Assembly: GCA_016787805.1 (NCBI GenBank)
Contig: JAEUTY010000020.1
Coordinates: 33,424 to 97,423, forward strand
DNA length: 64,000 nucleotides
Direction: 5' to 3'
Source of the DNA: Flavobacterium sp.
Lineage (GTDB): Bacteria; Bacteroidota; Bacteroidia; Flavobacteriales; Flavobacteriaceae
The notes under the pieces were generated by a model. The model ran no database searches, was not told the origin of the DNA, and saw only the letters and a program-made list of their open reading frames with translations. The first letter of the stretch is position 1. Every line of letters begins with the position of its first letter. The translations under genes were made by a program, and so were the position numbers. This document shows, one piece after another, positions 49,083 to 57,779 of this stretch.

Positions 49083-50471
49083 ATTAGCAAAAATATTACC
49101 CAATAATTCATCATTGGTCACTTCACCGGTAATTTCACCAAAATAATACAACGCTTGTTTGATGTCGATTGCCATTAAATCAGAGGAAAGACCAGAAGTG
49201 AGTCCGAATTTGACTTTCTGAATTTCTTCTAAGGCTTTTAACAATGAATCGTAGTGGCGTGTATTGGTAACTATCGTTTCGTTGTTGCGCAAAGCACCTG
49301 TATTTACAAAAGATAAAAGCTCTTTTTTTAAACTATCAATCCCAATTTTTTGTTTAGCTGATATTTGAATTGATAATGGATAATTGATAATGGATAATTT
49401 TTCGTCTAAAATCAATTTTTGCTCTGTTTGCAATGAATCAACTTTATTGACAACTATGATTAGAGGTTTCAAGGGAAATTGATTTCGTACTTTCTCAATT
49501 TCAATTTTGAATTTTCCATCATTGTCAATTATCAATTGTAAACTGTCAATTAGAAACATTACCACTTGTGCTTGCTCTATTTTTTCAAAGGTTTTCTTAA
49601 TTCCGATGCTTTCAACTACGTCTTTGGTGTCGCGAATTCCAGCAGTGTCGATGAATCTAAAACCAATTCCATCAATAACTAATTCATCTTCGATAGTATC
49701 GCGTGTGGTTCCAGCAATATCTGAAACGATAGCGCGCTCTTCGTTTAATAAAGCATTCAATAAGGTCGATTTTCCTACATTGGGTTCGCCAACAATTGCT
49801 ACAGGAATTCCGTTTTTAATCACATTTCCAACAGCAAACGAATCAATCAAACGCTTCAATACAAATTCAATTCGGTTCAATAATTCACTAAACTGTGTTC
49901 TATCAGCAAATTCAACGTCTTCTTCAGCAAAATCCAATTCAAGTTCAATAAGTGAAGCAAAATTCAAGAGTTCTTCACGCAATTTGGCAATTTCATTACT
50001 AAATCCGCCACGCATTTGTTGCATAGCAATTTGGTGCGATGCTTCGTTGTCCGAGGCAATCAAATCAGCTACTGCTTCTGCTTGAGATAAATCGAGTTTT
50101 CCATTTAAAAAAGCTCTCAAAGTAAATTCGCCAGCCTGTGCCATTCTACATCCTTTTCGCAATAACAATTGAATGATTTGCTGTTGGATGAAGGTTGAGC
50201 CGTGACACGAAATTTCAATTACATCTTCGCCAGTATAAGAATTTGGGTTTTTGAAAATGGAAAGTAAAACTTGATCGATGATTTTAGTTCCATCAACGAT
50301 AGTTCCGAGGTGAATGGTATGTGTTTTTTGTGAAGTAATATTTTTACCTGAAACCGATTGAAAAACACCAGCAGCAATCATAATAGCATCTTTTCCTGAC
50401 ATTCGAATAATGGCTACCGCACCAGCGCCCGAAGGTGTAGCGAGAGCCACTATTGTATCATTGTAAATCAT
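49065..50471 (-). CDS. mnmE: tRNA modification GTPase MnmE
   Basis: MnmE with MnmG installs carboxymethylaminomethyl groups on wobble uridines. The 468-aa protein has the N-terminal formyl-THF-binding domain (TIVALATPSGAGAVAIIRMS), a G domain with VAIVGEPNVGKSTLLNALL, DIAGTTRDT, DTAGIR and NKVD, and the invariant C-terminal CIGK. Within the G domain two stretches, LIDSLQLIIDNDGKF and LSIINYPLSIQIS, are encoded by DNA resembling intergenic TTGATAATGGATAAT repeats. The mobile element abuts the stop codon. A 168-nt spacer separates it from the divergent universal stress protein gene. Confidence 0.96.
   Translation of the reverse strand: MIYNDTIVALATPSGAGAVAIIRMSGKDAIMIAAGVFQSVSGKNITSQKTHTIHLGTIVDGTKIIDQVLLSIFKNPNSYTGEDVIEISCHGSTFIQQQIIQLLLRKGCRMAQAGEFTLRAFLNGKLDLSQAEAVADLIASDNEASHQIAMQQMRGGFSNEIAKLREELLNFASLIELELDFAEEDVEFADRTQFSELLNRIEFVLKRLIDSFAVGNVIKNGIPVAIVGEPNVGKSTLLNALLNEERAIVSDIAGTTRDTIEDELVIDGIGFRFIDTAGIRDTKDVVESIGIKKTFEKIEQAQVVMFLIDSLQLIIDNDGKFKIEIEKVRNQFPLKPLIIVVNKVDSLQTEQKLILDEKLSIINYPLSIQISAKQKIGIDSLKKELLSFVNTGALRNNETIVTNTRHYDSLLKALEEIQKVKFGLTSGLSSDLMAIDIKQALYYFGEITGEVTNDELLGNIFANFCIGK
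49370..49405. repeat. Intergenic-type AT repeat inside mnmE
   Basis: Tandem variants of TAATTGATAATGGATAAT lie in frame within the G-domain coding region. A related patch at 49520-49550 (CATTGTCAATTATCAATTG) is nearby. The same kind of sequence is intergenic at 24331-24362. Confidence 0.55.
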
Positions 50472-50638
50472 ATTGAAATGTGAATTTGTGATTGCAAAGA
50501 TACCAATTTTAAGTGTTTAAAAATAAGTAGTTGCAATTCGTCACAATGTTAAGTTAAATAATTGTAAATATGACTGTTATCATGTTTTTCCAACTTTTAA
50601 TTGCCTAAATTTATAGTATAATTTAAAACTGATTTACC

Positions 50639-51466
50639 ATGAAAAAAATACTATTGCCAACCGATTTTACTGCAGTGGCGAATAATGCATTTGTTCATGC
50701 TTTGGAAATGGCCAATCACTTGGATGCTGAGTTATTGTTGCTTCACACTTATGAATTGCCTATTGTTGACAATCAATTTTTTCCACAAAATTACCAAACC
50801 ATTTTTGATTCTCTTGAAATGGCCAATTTTGAGCGTTTCAAAGATTTAATGCCTCAATTGCATGCTATAGCAGAAGAGCGAAAATTAAGCCATGTTACGT
50901 TTTCTCACATTATAATGGATGGCGATTTGGTGTATAATATCAAAGAATGCATCAAAAATGAAAATATTGATTTGATTGTAATGGGAACTTCGGGAGCAAC
51001 AGGCTGGAAAGAATTTTTCCTCGGAACCAATACAGGTGAAGTGATAAGCACGGTTTCTATTCCGGTTTTATGTGTGCCAGCATCTTCAAAATATACCTTT
51101 ATCAAAAATATTGGATTTACTACTCGCTTTAGAGAAAAAGATAAAGAATCGTTGTGGAAAGCCATAGAAGTGGCTAAGAAAAACAACGCTAAAGTAAAAT
51201 GTTTGTATGTGAAAACTGCTTTTTCAGATGTTGAAGAACATGAAATAGAAAATTGGCGTGTAACTTTTAAAAATGAACCTATTCAGTTTTTTATTGTTGA
51301 AGACGACAATCCAATGGAAACTATTTTAGATTTTATTACGAGTCAAGAAATAGATGTGTTGGCTATGGTAACGCATAAAAGAAACTTCTTTGTTAGTTTA
51401 TTTGAATCGAGTTTTACTGAAAAAATAACTAACCGAAGCGAAATACCCGTTTTAGTTTTGCATTAA
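50639..51466 (+). CDS. Universal stress protein with two tandem Usp domains
   Basis: The 275-aa protein has two UspA-like halves. The first starts MKKILLPTDFTAVANNA and contains the ATP-binding-type motif VMGTSGATGWKEFFLGTNTGEVIS (G-x2-G-x9-G-S/T pattern). The second (about 155-275) ends FFVSLFESSFTEKITNRSEIPVLVL. Such proteins respond to starvation or stress; the exact role varies. A strong terminator follows. Confidence 0.88.
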   Translation: MKKILLPTDFTAVANNAFVHALEMANHLDAELLLLHTYELPIVDNQFFPQNYQTIFDSLEMANFERFKDLMPQLHAIAEERKLSHVTFSHIIMDGDLVYNIKECIKNENIDLIVMGTSGATGWKEFFLGTNTGEVISTVSIPVLCVPASSKYTFIKNIGFTTRFREKDKESLWKAIEVAKKNNAKVKCLYVKTAFSDVEEHEIENWRVTFKNEPIQFFIVEDDNPMETILDFITSQEIDVLAMVTHKRNFFVSLFESSFTEKITNRSEIPVLVLH

Positions 51467-51470
51467 TAAA

Positions 51471-51504
51471 AAAATCCGTCTTGAAATAAAGCAAGACGGA
51501 TTTT
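51471..51504 (+). terminator. Bidirectional terminator between the universal stress and LipL32-like genes
   Basis: AAAATCCGTCTTG (51471-51483) pairs perfectly with CAAGACGGATTTT (51492-51504), flanked by A and T tracts. Confidence 0.85.
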
Positions 51505-51523
51505 AAATATAAATAAACTACTA

Positions 51524-52213
51524 TTACTTTTTGATCATTTCTTCTGGTTTAACAGCTACAACAACTCCAGGAAGTTTGATTGGAGCTCCCATTTGTGCTA
51601 AGAAACTACCTTGAACTTCACCTGTTTTGTAGGTTGTAAAACCAATTCGGTACAATCCCATTACTAATGATTTAGTTGGATTACTAGTATCGCTAGTAAT
51701 TCTCATCAAAGAGTTGTATTTGCTTCCAGATGGTTGAGCTGGCATTTCACCTGAATCGTCATTGCTTTCAATTTTGGTCCAAGTAGCTGATTTGGCTTTG
51801 GCAGGAACATCTTCTAATTTTAAAATTCCTTCTGCTCTTTCAAAAGTTACCCAAGTATCGAAGAAACTTTTGGTGTCAGCTGCATTTGCAGTATAGTCAG
51901 CAGAAACATAATCGGTTCCTGATGGTTTTGTTCCGTCTGGCACTGGAGATATCATACGAATTCCAATTTCAGGAGCTGCAACTGGAACCCAAACGTAGAT
52001 ATAATACATTTTTTTTCCATTTTTAACTTCGTCTGGTGCTGAACCTGGTTTGATGTAACCAAAATAACTTACCATATCAGTATAAGGTACTCTGATTTCT
52101 TTTCCCATTACAGATTTTTTAGCCAAATCGGCTCCAAACTTATCCAATTTTTGGGCAGTTGCAATTGATAATGTTCCTATACATAACAAAATCGCTAATA
52201 CATTTTTTTTCAT
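51524..52213 (-). CDS. LipL32-like exported protein
   Basis: The 229-aa protein has a signal peptide (cleavage near IATAQ) without a lipobox cysteine. The mature part resembles Leptospira LipL32 along its length: YFGYIKPGSAPDEVKNGKK, YYIYVWVPVAAPEIGIRMIS, FFDTWVTFERAEGI, SKYNSLMRIT and LYRIGFTTYKTGEVQGSF occur in the same order. An acidic SNDDSG stretch falls where LipL32 has its acidic calcium-binding cluster. LipL32 is a major spirochaete surface lipoprotein that binds calcium and matrix proteins. Here the protein is exported but not lipidated; function unknown. Confidence 0.8.
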   Translation of the reverse strand: MKKNVLAILLCIGTLSIATAQKLDKFGADLAKKSVMGKEIRVPYTDMVSYFGYIKPGSAPDEVKNGKKMYYIYVWVPVAAPEIGIRMISPVPDGTKPSGTDYVSADYTANAADTKSFFDTWVTFERAEGILKLEDVPAKAKSATWTKIESNDDSGEMPAQPSGSKYNSLMRITSDTSNPTKSLVMGLYRIGFTTYKTGEVQGSFLAQMGAPIKLPGVVVAVKPEEMIKK

Positions 52214-52288
52214 GTTTATTACGGGTTTTAATTTTTCCTACTCTTACGGATTTTCGGTTACTCCTTAAAACTATTACGAATTTACCTT

Positions 52289-52615
52289 TTAATTTAAAAG
52301 GTAAAGAATTATAAAAATAAAAATAAATGAGGTGATACCCAAAAATTTAAATAGTTTGTTTTTCTCACGAATAAAAATAAATGCTGAAAACGTAAAAATA
52401 CAATAACAAAGAAGTGTAAGTAAGTTTGGGAAATCTTCAAAAACAGGTCGAATAAATTCGGGTAACTCTTTGATTGCACTTTTGGTAACTCCAATTTCTT
52501 TTAGCCTTTTCAAATTAAAAGAACACAAATACAACCAATAAATTACTATAGCAAAAGCAATATAGCACAACGATTGCAAGAGTAGTAAACGTGATTTTTT
52601 ATCCAATTTGAGCAT
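52289..52615 (-). CDS. Small membrane protein of unknown function
   Basis: The 108-aa protein has three hydrophobic helices (about residues 9-30, 63-80 and 88-107) joined by charged loops. I recognise no family. It has no close partner gene: the LipL32-like gene lies 75 nt downstream and dnaN 168 nt upstream. Confidence 0.5.
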   Translation of the reverse strand: MLKLDKKSRLLLLQSLCYIAFAIVIYWLYLCSFNLKRLKEIGVTKSAIKELPEFIRPVFEDFPNLLTLLCYCIFTFSAFIFIREKNKLFKFLGITSFIFIFIILYLLN

Positions 52616-52734
52616 AACAATTCATTCGTTGAATTGCTACAAAATTAATTTCAATAAAGGTATGAACTAACTAAAAATGATAACTGCTGTAGATTTTACA
52701 ATAAGTGATTGAATGGTTTTGATAACTGAAATAA

Positions 52735-52764
52735 AAAAGCCGCTTTGATTAGAAAACGGCTTTT
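52735..52764 (-). terminator. Terminator of dnaN
   Basis: AAAAGCCG (52735-52742) and CGGCTTTT (52757-52764) form the stem, with a T run on the minus-strand transcript, 20 nt past the dnaN stop. Confidence 0.8.
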
Positions 52765-52783
52765 ATAATTATGAATCCAATGA

Positions 52784-53902
52784 TTAATTATTCAACATTA
52801 CAGGCATTACCAACATTGTGATGGTTTCACCTTCGTCCAATCCATCAACTGGAGTTAGAATTCCAGCACGGTTTGGCATCGACATTTCCAATTGTATGTC
52901 ATCTGATTGTAAGTTAGTTAACATCTCTAATAAAAAGCGTGAGTTGAAGCCAATTTGCATATCATCACCTTGGTAATCACAAGTCAAACGCTCTTCTGCT
53001 TTATTAGAATAATCGATATCTTCGGCAGAAATATTCAATTCTGCGCCCGCAATTTTCAAACGAATTTGGTGAGTGGTTTTATTTGAGAAAATAGCTACAC
53101 GACGAACGGAATTGAAGAACTGTGTTCTGTCGATTAATAATTTATTTGGGTTTTCTTTTGGAATTACTGCTTCGTAATTTGGGTATTTCCCATCAATCAA
53201 ACGACAAGTTAAAATGTAATTTTCGAAGGAGAACGTAGCATTCGAGTCGTTGTATTCAATTTTAACTTCTGCATCCGACGCACCTAAAATTCCTTTTAAA
53301 ATATTCAACGGTTTTTTAGGCATAATAAAATCGGCTACTTGTGAAGCTTTTACATCAGCGCGAGCATATTTTACTAATTTGTGAGCGTCTGTAGCTACAA
53401 AAATCAATCCTTCTGGTGAAAACTGGAAGAAAACACCTGACATTACTGGACGTAAATCGTCGTTTCCAGCCGCAAAAATCGTTTTGCTAATCGCTGTTGC
53501 TAAAACTTCAGCCGGAACAATTGTTGAAGAAGGATCTTCTAATTGTACAGACTTTGGAAATTCTTCTCCTGGAGCATAAGCAATGGCATATTTTCCTGAA
53601 TTCGAACTGATTTCAATAGTACTGTTTTCTTCTACCGTAAAAGTCAACGGTTGCTCGGGAAATGTCTTTAAAATATCCAACAATAATTTCGCTGGAACCG
53701 CAACACTTCCTTTATCAGTTGATTCGATTTCTAAAGTAGCCGACATAGTGGTCTCTAAATCAGAAGCCGAAACCGTCAACGATTTTTTATTTAATTCGAA
53801 TAAAAAGTTATCTAAAATAGGTAAGGTATTGCTACTGTTAATAACGCTACCTAATACTTGTAGTTGTTTTAATAAATACGAGCTTGAAACAATAAACTTC
53901 AT
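52784..53902 (-). CDS. dnaN: DNA polymerase III subunit beta (sliding clamp)
   Basis: DnaN is the ring-shaped processivity clamp. The 372-aa length is normal. It starts MKFIVSSSYLLKQLQVLG, has LPILDNFLFEL and VATDAHKLVKYAR in the first two domains and ends with the characteristic ITMLVMPVMLNN. A consensus promoter lies at 53918-53946. Neighbours are gldG/gldF upstream; dnaA is not in the window. Confidence 0.97.
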   Translation of the reverse strand: MKFIVSSSYLLKQLQVLGSVINSSNTLPILDNFLFELNKKSLTVSASDLETTMSATLEIESTDKGSVAVPAKLLLDILKTFPEQPLTFTVEENSTIEISSNSGKYAIAYAPGEEFPKSVQLEDPSSTIVPAEVLATAISKTIFAAGNDDLRPVMSGVFFQFSPEGLIFVATDAHKLVKYARADVKASQVADFIMPKKPLNILKGILGASDAEVKIEYNDSNATFSFENYILTCRLIDGKYPNYEAVIPKENPNKLLIDRTQFFNSVRRVAIFSNKTTHQIRLKIAGAELNISAEDIDYSNKAEERLTCDYQGDDMQIGFNSRFLLEMLTNLQSDDIQLEMSMPNRAGILTPVDGLDEGETITMLVMPVMLNN

Positions 53903-53917
53903 TTTTTTTATTTTTTA

Positions 53918-53946
53918 CAAATATATCTCAAAGAAATAGATTTCAA
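53918..53946 (-). promoter_or_regulatory. Promoter of dnaN
   Basis: On the minus strand TTG (53944-53946), an 18-nt spacer and TATATTTG (53918-53925) match the consensus. Confidence 0.7.
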
Positions 53947-53963
53947 AAAGATTTTTATTAACA

Positions 53964-55646
53964 TTACTTACTGTATTTTCTCTTTCTCATAAATGTAAAT
54001 GCAATTCCAAATAGACTCAAAATTACAATTGGCAGTCCGACAGTTATGATTTGGGAACTTGTATAATTTTCATAGACTTTTTCCTTGTCCAATAAAGGCA
54101 AATCAACTTCCTTGTTTCGGATGTTAATAAGTCCGTTGTCATCTAACAAGTAATTCACGCAATTCATCATGAATTCTTTGTTGGCGTACATTTTATTGGT
54201 CCACTTGTCAAAACCTAATTCTAAGGGCTGAAAATCTTTGTCCAATTGGTTTTTTACGACATCGCCATCTGAAATCACTATCATTTTGGTGTTTTTCCCT
54301 TTCGGAGAAAACGTACTGTCGTCAAACGGAAGTACTCGGTTTTCATACATTGAATGGAAATTACCTTCTAGTAAAACAGCCAACGGAATCCCGCCTTGAT
54401 TTTGAGCAAATTCGGCAGGATCAGGTTGTTGTCCGACCATATCCAAACTCACTTCAATTGGGGTTCCAACCGCTTTTGAATACTTAGAAGATTGTAATAA
54501 AATAGTCTTTTTAATATCATTTTTCAGTACTTCTATTGGATTGGTAAATTCAAATTTCAACACATCTAAATTACTCACAATCGGATGCTTGGTTTCAGCA
54601 TAAACGGCTGGCGAATACAACCAAGGAAATTGCGTGTATTGTGTAGCTGTACCTTGTTTTCCTGTCGCCAAAGCTATTGGTGATGCTTGTAAATCTTTGA
54701 TTAAATCGGGTTTGATTCGGATGCCGTACTTGAAGAACATATCGTTCAAACCTAAATCACGTGGATAAGCTAAATTAGAACCTGTTTCGGTATACAAACT
54801 GTCCATTTCCATCGCCACTTGATCAATCAACCACAAGGTTTTTCCACCATGGATAATGAATTGATCGAGAACTTGTTTTTCTTCGTCAGAAAAGGATTCA
54901 GTTGGTTTTGCTATAATGGCTAAGTCGTATTTCTTAAGTTCTTTGATGGTGTTTTGCGGACTTTTAGCCACAGAATCCAACGTAAACGGACCAATGTAAT
55001 AGTTCTCTCGAACCGATTTTAAGAAGTCGGCTATCTGCAATTCGTGCATTTCACCATTCCCTTTGATAATCGCTACTTTTTTCTCTTTGGCTTTAGAAAC
55101 GGTGTTGAAACCATTGGCAAAAGCATATTCCAAATGTTGCACTGAACTTACTACTTTTTCAGCTGTCGAAGCGCCCATCATATTTTTTAACAAAGGAACT
55201 TTGGTGCTTTTATTTCCATACGTAACTACAGCCCAAGGAAAAACAACTTCTTGCGTTTGCTTGCCTTTGTCATCAACAGTTACGTTCAACGGAGTTAAGC
55301 CTCTATCCAAAAACTGTTGCATGGTTTCGGCTTCGTTGCCTTCTTCCAGCGGATTGACAAAATCAAAAACAATATTCGAATTGTAGGCTTTGAATTCTTC
55401 TAACAACTGACGCGTTTCAGTTTGCAATTTTCTGAATTCACCCGGAAAATTGCCTTCTAAGAAAACATCAACATACAAAGGTTCTTTGACTTCTTTAATG
55501 ATGTTTAGAGAAGTTTCTGATAAAGTATAACGTTGATCGCCAGTCAAATCTAATCGCTTAAAGAAAAAATGTCCGATAAAGTTAATTGCTACCAAAATCG
55601 CAATGGTAACCAGCAGTTTTTTGAAATGTGCTTTTTTAGTTTCCAT
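53964..55646 (-). CDS. gldG: Gliding motility ABC transporter component GldG
   Basis: GldG pairs with GldF and GldA in a gliding-motility ABC transporter. The 560-aa protein has an N-terminal transmembrane helix (LLVTIAILVAINFIGHFFF), a large periplasmic ABC_transp_aux domain with FLEGNFPGEFRKLQTETRQL and TLWLIDQVAMEMDSLY, and a C-terminal helix (IITVGLPIVILSLFGIAF). Its ATG overlaps the gldF stop by one base (55646), so they are translationally coupled. The ATPase gldA is not in the window. Confidence 0.95.
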   Translation of the reverse strand: METKKAHFKKLLVTIAILVAINFIGHFFFKRLDLTGDQRYTLSETSLNIIKEVKEPLYVDVFLEGNFPGEFRKLQTETRQLLEEFKAYNSNIVFDFVNPLEEGNEAETMQQFLDRGLTPLNVTVDDKGKQTQEVVFPWAVVTYGNKSTKVPLLKNMMGASTAEKVVSSVQHLEYAFANGFNTVSKAKEKKVAIIKGNGEMHELQIADFLKSVRENYYIGPFTLDSVAKSPQNTIKELKKYDLAIIAKPTESFSDEEKQVLDQFIIHGGKTLWLIDQVAMEMDSLYTETGSNLAYPRDLGLNDMFFKYGIRIKPDLIKDLQASPIALATGKQGTATQYTQFPWLYSPAVYAETKHPIVSNLDVLKFEFTNPIEVLKNDIKKTILLQSSKYSKAVGTPIEVSLDMVGQQPDPAEFAQNQGGIPLAVLLEGNFHSMYENRVLPFDDSTFSPKGKNTKMIVISDGDVVKNQLDKDFQPLELGFDKWTNKMYANKEFMMNCVNYLLDDNGLINIRNKEVDLPLLDKEKVYENYTSSQIITVGLPIVILSLFGIAFTFMRKRKYSK

Positions 55647-56371
55647 TATGATTTTAAAGATTTTAATTTGTAAACAGTCATCGATAAAAATAAAATAGTT
55701 AGGCTGACGAAGTAGATTACATTACGCGAATCAATTACACCGCGACTCATGCTTTTAAAATGGTAATTCATTCCTAGAGAAGCAATTACATCTTCCATGC
55801 TTTTTACGAAAGTAGCAATACCATCAAATCCAAAATAAAGCACAAAACAAAGGAAAACCGAAAGTATAAAAGCAACAATTTGATTTTCAGAAAGGGTAGA
55901 AGTAAAAACGCCAACAGCAGTATAACCCGCAATTAAAAACAGTAGGCCAAAATACGAACCCATAGTGCTTCCCATGTCGATATTTCCTTCAGGCATGCCG
56001 AGTGTTGAAATGACGTAAACGTAGATAAACGTTGGAATAATTGCAATCACAATCAACAAAAAAGCGCCTAGAAATTTACCGTTTACAATTTGCCATACCG
56101 ACAACGGTTTGGTCATTAATAATTCGATGGTTCCTTGTTTTTTTTCATCCGAAAAACTGCGCATCGTTACGGCTGGAATTAAGAAAATTAAAATCCACGG
56201 TGCGATGGTAAAAAACGGACTCAAATCGGCAAAACCCGAATTCAAGATGTTGTAATCGCCTTCAAAAACCCACAAAAATAATCCGTTAAGTAGCAGAAAA
56301 ACGGCAATCACCAAATAACCAATTGGCGAACCAAAAAAGGATTTAATTTCTCGTAGTAGTATTGATTTCAT
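55646..56371 (-). CDS. gldF: Gliding motility ABC transporter permease GldF
   Basis: The 241-aa protein is an ABC-2 type permease with about six transmembrane helices, beginning MKSILLREIKSFFGSPIGYL, with AVTMRSFSDEKKQGTIELL, the conserved ABC-2 block. It precedes gldG with a one-base overlap. gldFG are required for gliding in Flavobacterium johnsoniae, though not in every gliding relative. Confidence 0.95.
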   Translation of the reverse strand: MKSILLREIKSFFGSPIGYLVIAVFLLLNGLFLWVFEGDYNILNSGFADLSPFFTIAPWILIFLIPAVTMRSFSDEKKQGTIELLMTKPLSVWQIVNGKFLGAFLLIVIAIIPTFIYVYVISTLGMPEGNIDMGSTMGSYFGLLFLIAGYTAVGVFTSTLSENQIVAFILSVFLCFVLYFGFDGIATFVKSMEDVIASLGMNYHFKSMSRGVIDSRNVIYFVSLTILFLSMTVYKLKSLKS

Positions 56372-56407
56372 ATTTTTCTATTCTCTATATTCTATCTATC
56401 TGTATTC

Positions 56408-56704
56408 TTATTGAAGAGAAACTAACTTGTCTACACTCCAAGCTTCGGGTTTGTCGTTGAATAATTTCTTGGTAAACGTCCAAACTTCATCAAACAAAGC
56501 CGATTTTCGGTAATTTTCCAAATCTTCTTCGGTTTCCCAAATGCTATAAGTGAAAAAAATACACGGATTGTTTTTGTCTTGATACAATTCCAATAAACGA
56601 TTTCCGGGCGAGTTTCGTATGTGTTCTTTCATTATTTCGAAGTTTTCCCTAAAAGCAGGAATATTTTCTTCGTGGAATGACATTTTGACTATTCGTACAA
56701 ACAT
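56408..56704 (-). CDS. ABM-domain (quinol monooxygenase-like) protein
   Basis: The 98-aa protein is a single antibiotic-biosynthesis-monooxygenase domain: MSFHEENIPAFRENFEIM, SPGNRLLELYQDKNNPCIFF, YSIWETEEDLENYRKS. Such ferredoxin-like dimers include quinol monooxygenases and heme-degrading relatives. It lies upstream of gldF on the same strand and may share its transcript. Activity unknown. Confidence 0.82.
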   Translation of the reverse strand: MFVRIVKMSFHEENIPAFRENFEIMKEHIRNSPGNRLLELYQDKNNPCIFFTYSIWETEEDLENYRKSALFDEVWTFTKKLFNDKPEAWSVDKLVSLQ

Positions 56705-56735
56705 AGTATAAATGGTTTATGATTTATAGAAAATT

Positions 56736-56834
56736 GACCGCTGCGCTGAAAGAAGCAAGATCGCTTTGCTGAAAGATGTTTCATAGTCTTTCTTCTTGCA
56801 ACGAAGTGGTCTTTCTTCTTTCAATGAAATGGTC
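56736..56834. repeat. Imperfect inverted repeat of GAAAGAAGAAAGA-type units
   Basis: The 25-nt ends (56736-56760 and the inverse of 56810-56834) match at most positions, starting GACC and ending AAGA. A third partial unit lies in between. The region could fold into one hairpin and contains no gene. Confidence 0.55.
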
Positions 56835-56849
56835 ATTTCTTTTCTCATC

Positions 56850-57671
56850 TCAACTAAAATTAATAGTAATCAAATCGCGGTAACCCAATCCCAGTAATGT
56901 AGCCGCAGTTCCAACTGTAGCTGGATTACTTCTAAAAATCGCTATTTCCAAAAAACCAGCTTCGTTAAAAACCGCCATTTTTTCACCTTCATAATATTTT
57001 ACTGGAAATTTATCTGAAGTGGCAATTGCCGAATAACGTGGAAAAATAGTTTTAATGGTTTTGTTTTTCACCCGAATTTCATACGGACGATTTTTGGCCA
57101 CTTCTAAAAACATTTTTTTACTAATATTGGTCACTGCATTTCCAAAACTATCGATATAAATAACATTACCTTTAATCGAATCGACTTCAACTACAGCTTG
57201 CAATTCGACTATGGTTTTGATTTCCTTTATTTCTTTTCCAATTACATTCAATAATCCGCCTTTAGCAATGTGACAAGCTACTTTTATAAACACATCCATA
57301 TCTGTTGCATCGGGCAATAATCGATCGTGAATATTGATGGCAACAATTTTCTGCGGTACAATTTTCTGAATCAACATACTCAAAATGCCGTTGTCAGCAC
57401 AAACAAAGTAATGATCGTCCCATTGCATCGCGATGTGTTGATTTTCGGTATTACGCTCAATATCAACACCAATTATATGAACTGTTCCTTTTGGAAAACT
57501 CGAATACGCCGCCGATAAAATATAACTCGCTTCGGCAATATTAAACGGATCAATGTGATGCGAAATGTCAATGATTTGTGTGTCAGGATATTCACTAATA
57601 ATCTTCCCTTTTATAGCTCCAACAAAGTGGTCTTTTAAGCCGTAATCAGTAGTAAGGGTAATTATTGACAT
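56850..57671 (-). CDS. SAM hydroxide adenosyltransferase (DUF62 family)
   Basis: The 273-aa protein starts IITLTTDYGLKDHFVGAIKG, the DUF62 motif with Asp8 and the D-x2-G loop, followed by DISHHIDPFNIAEASYIL, FVCADNGILSML and YIDSFGNAVTNI. The family splits S-adenosylmethionine into adenosine and methionine with hydroxide as nucleophile. Fluorinase and chlorinase relatives are unlikely here because they need a specific halide loop. It is divergent from phoH, with a -7 box TAGCTTTG at 57732-57739 on the minus strand. Confidence 0.9.
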   Translation of the reverse strand: MSIITLTTDYGLKDHFVGAIKGKIISEYPDTQIIDISHHIDPFNIAEASYILSAAYSSFPKGTVHIIGVDIERNTENQHIAMQWDDHYFVCADNGILSMLIQKIVPQKIVAINIHDRLLPDATDMDVFIKVACHIAKGGLLNVIGKEIKEIKTIVELQAVVEVDSIKGNVIYIDSFGNAVTNISKKMFLEVAKNRPYEIRVKNKTIKTIFPRYSAIATSDKFPVKYYEGEKMAVFNEAGFLEIAIFRSNPATVGTAATLLGLGYRDLITINFS

Positions 57672-57779
57672 AAAATTGTTTATAACTAAATGAGAAACGT
57701 ATTAGTGTATTTCTTAAATTTGAAATGATTGCAAAGCTAAGAATATTTAGCAAAATAATTAATTAAAAAAAGCCTCCAT

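Noticed and set aside
49507-50085. Open frame of 192 codons antisense to mnmE
   Set aside because: Ser/Thr/Asn-rich shadow of the GTPase coding sequence with no recognisable domain.
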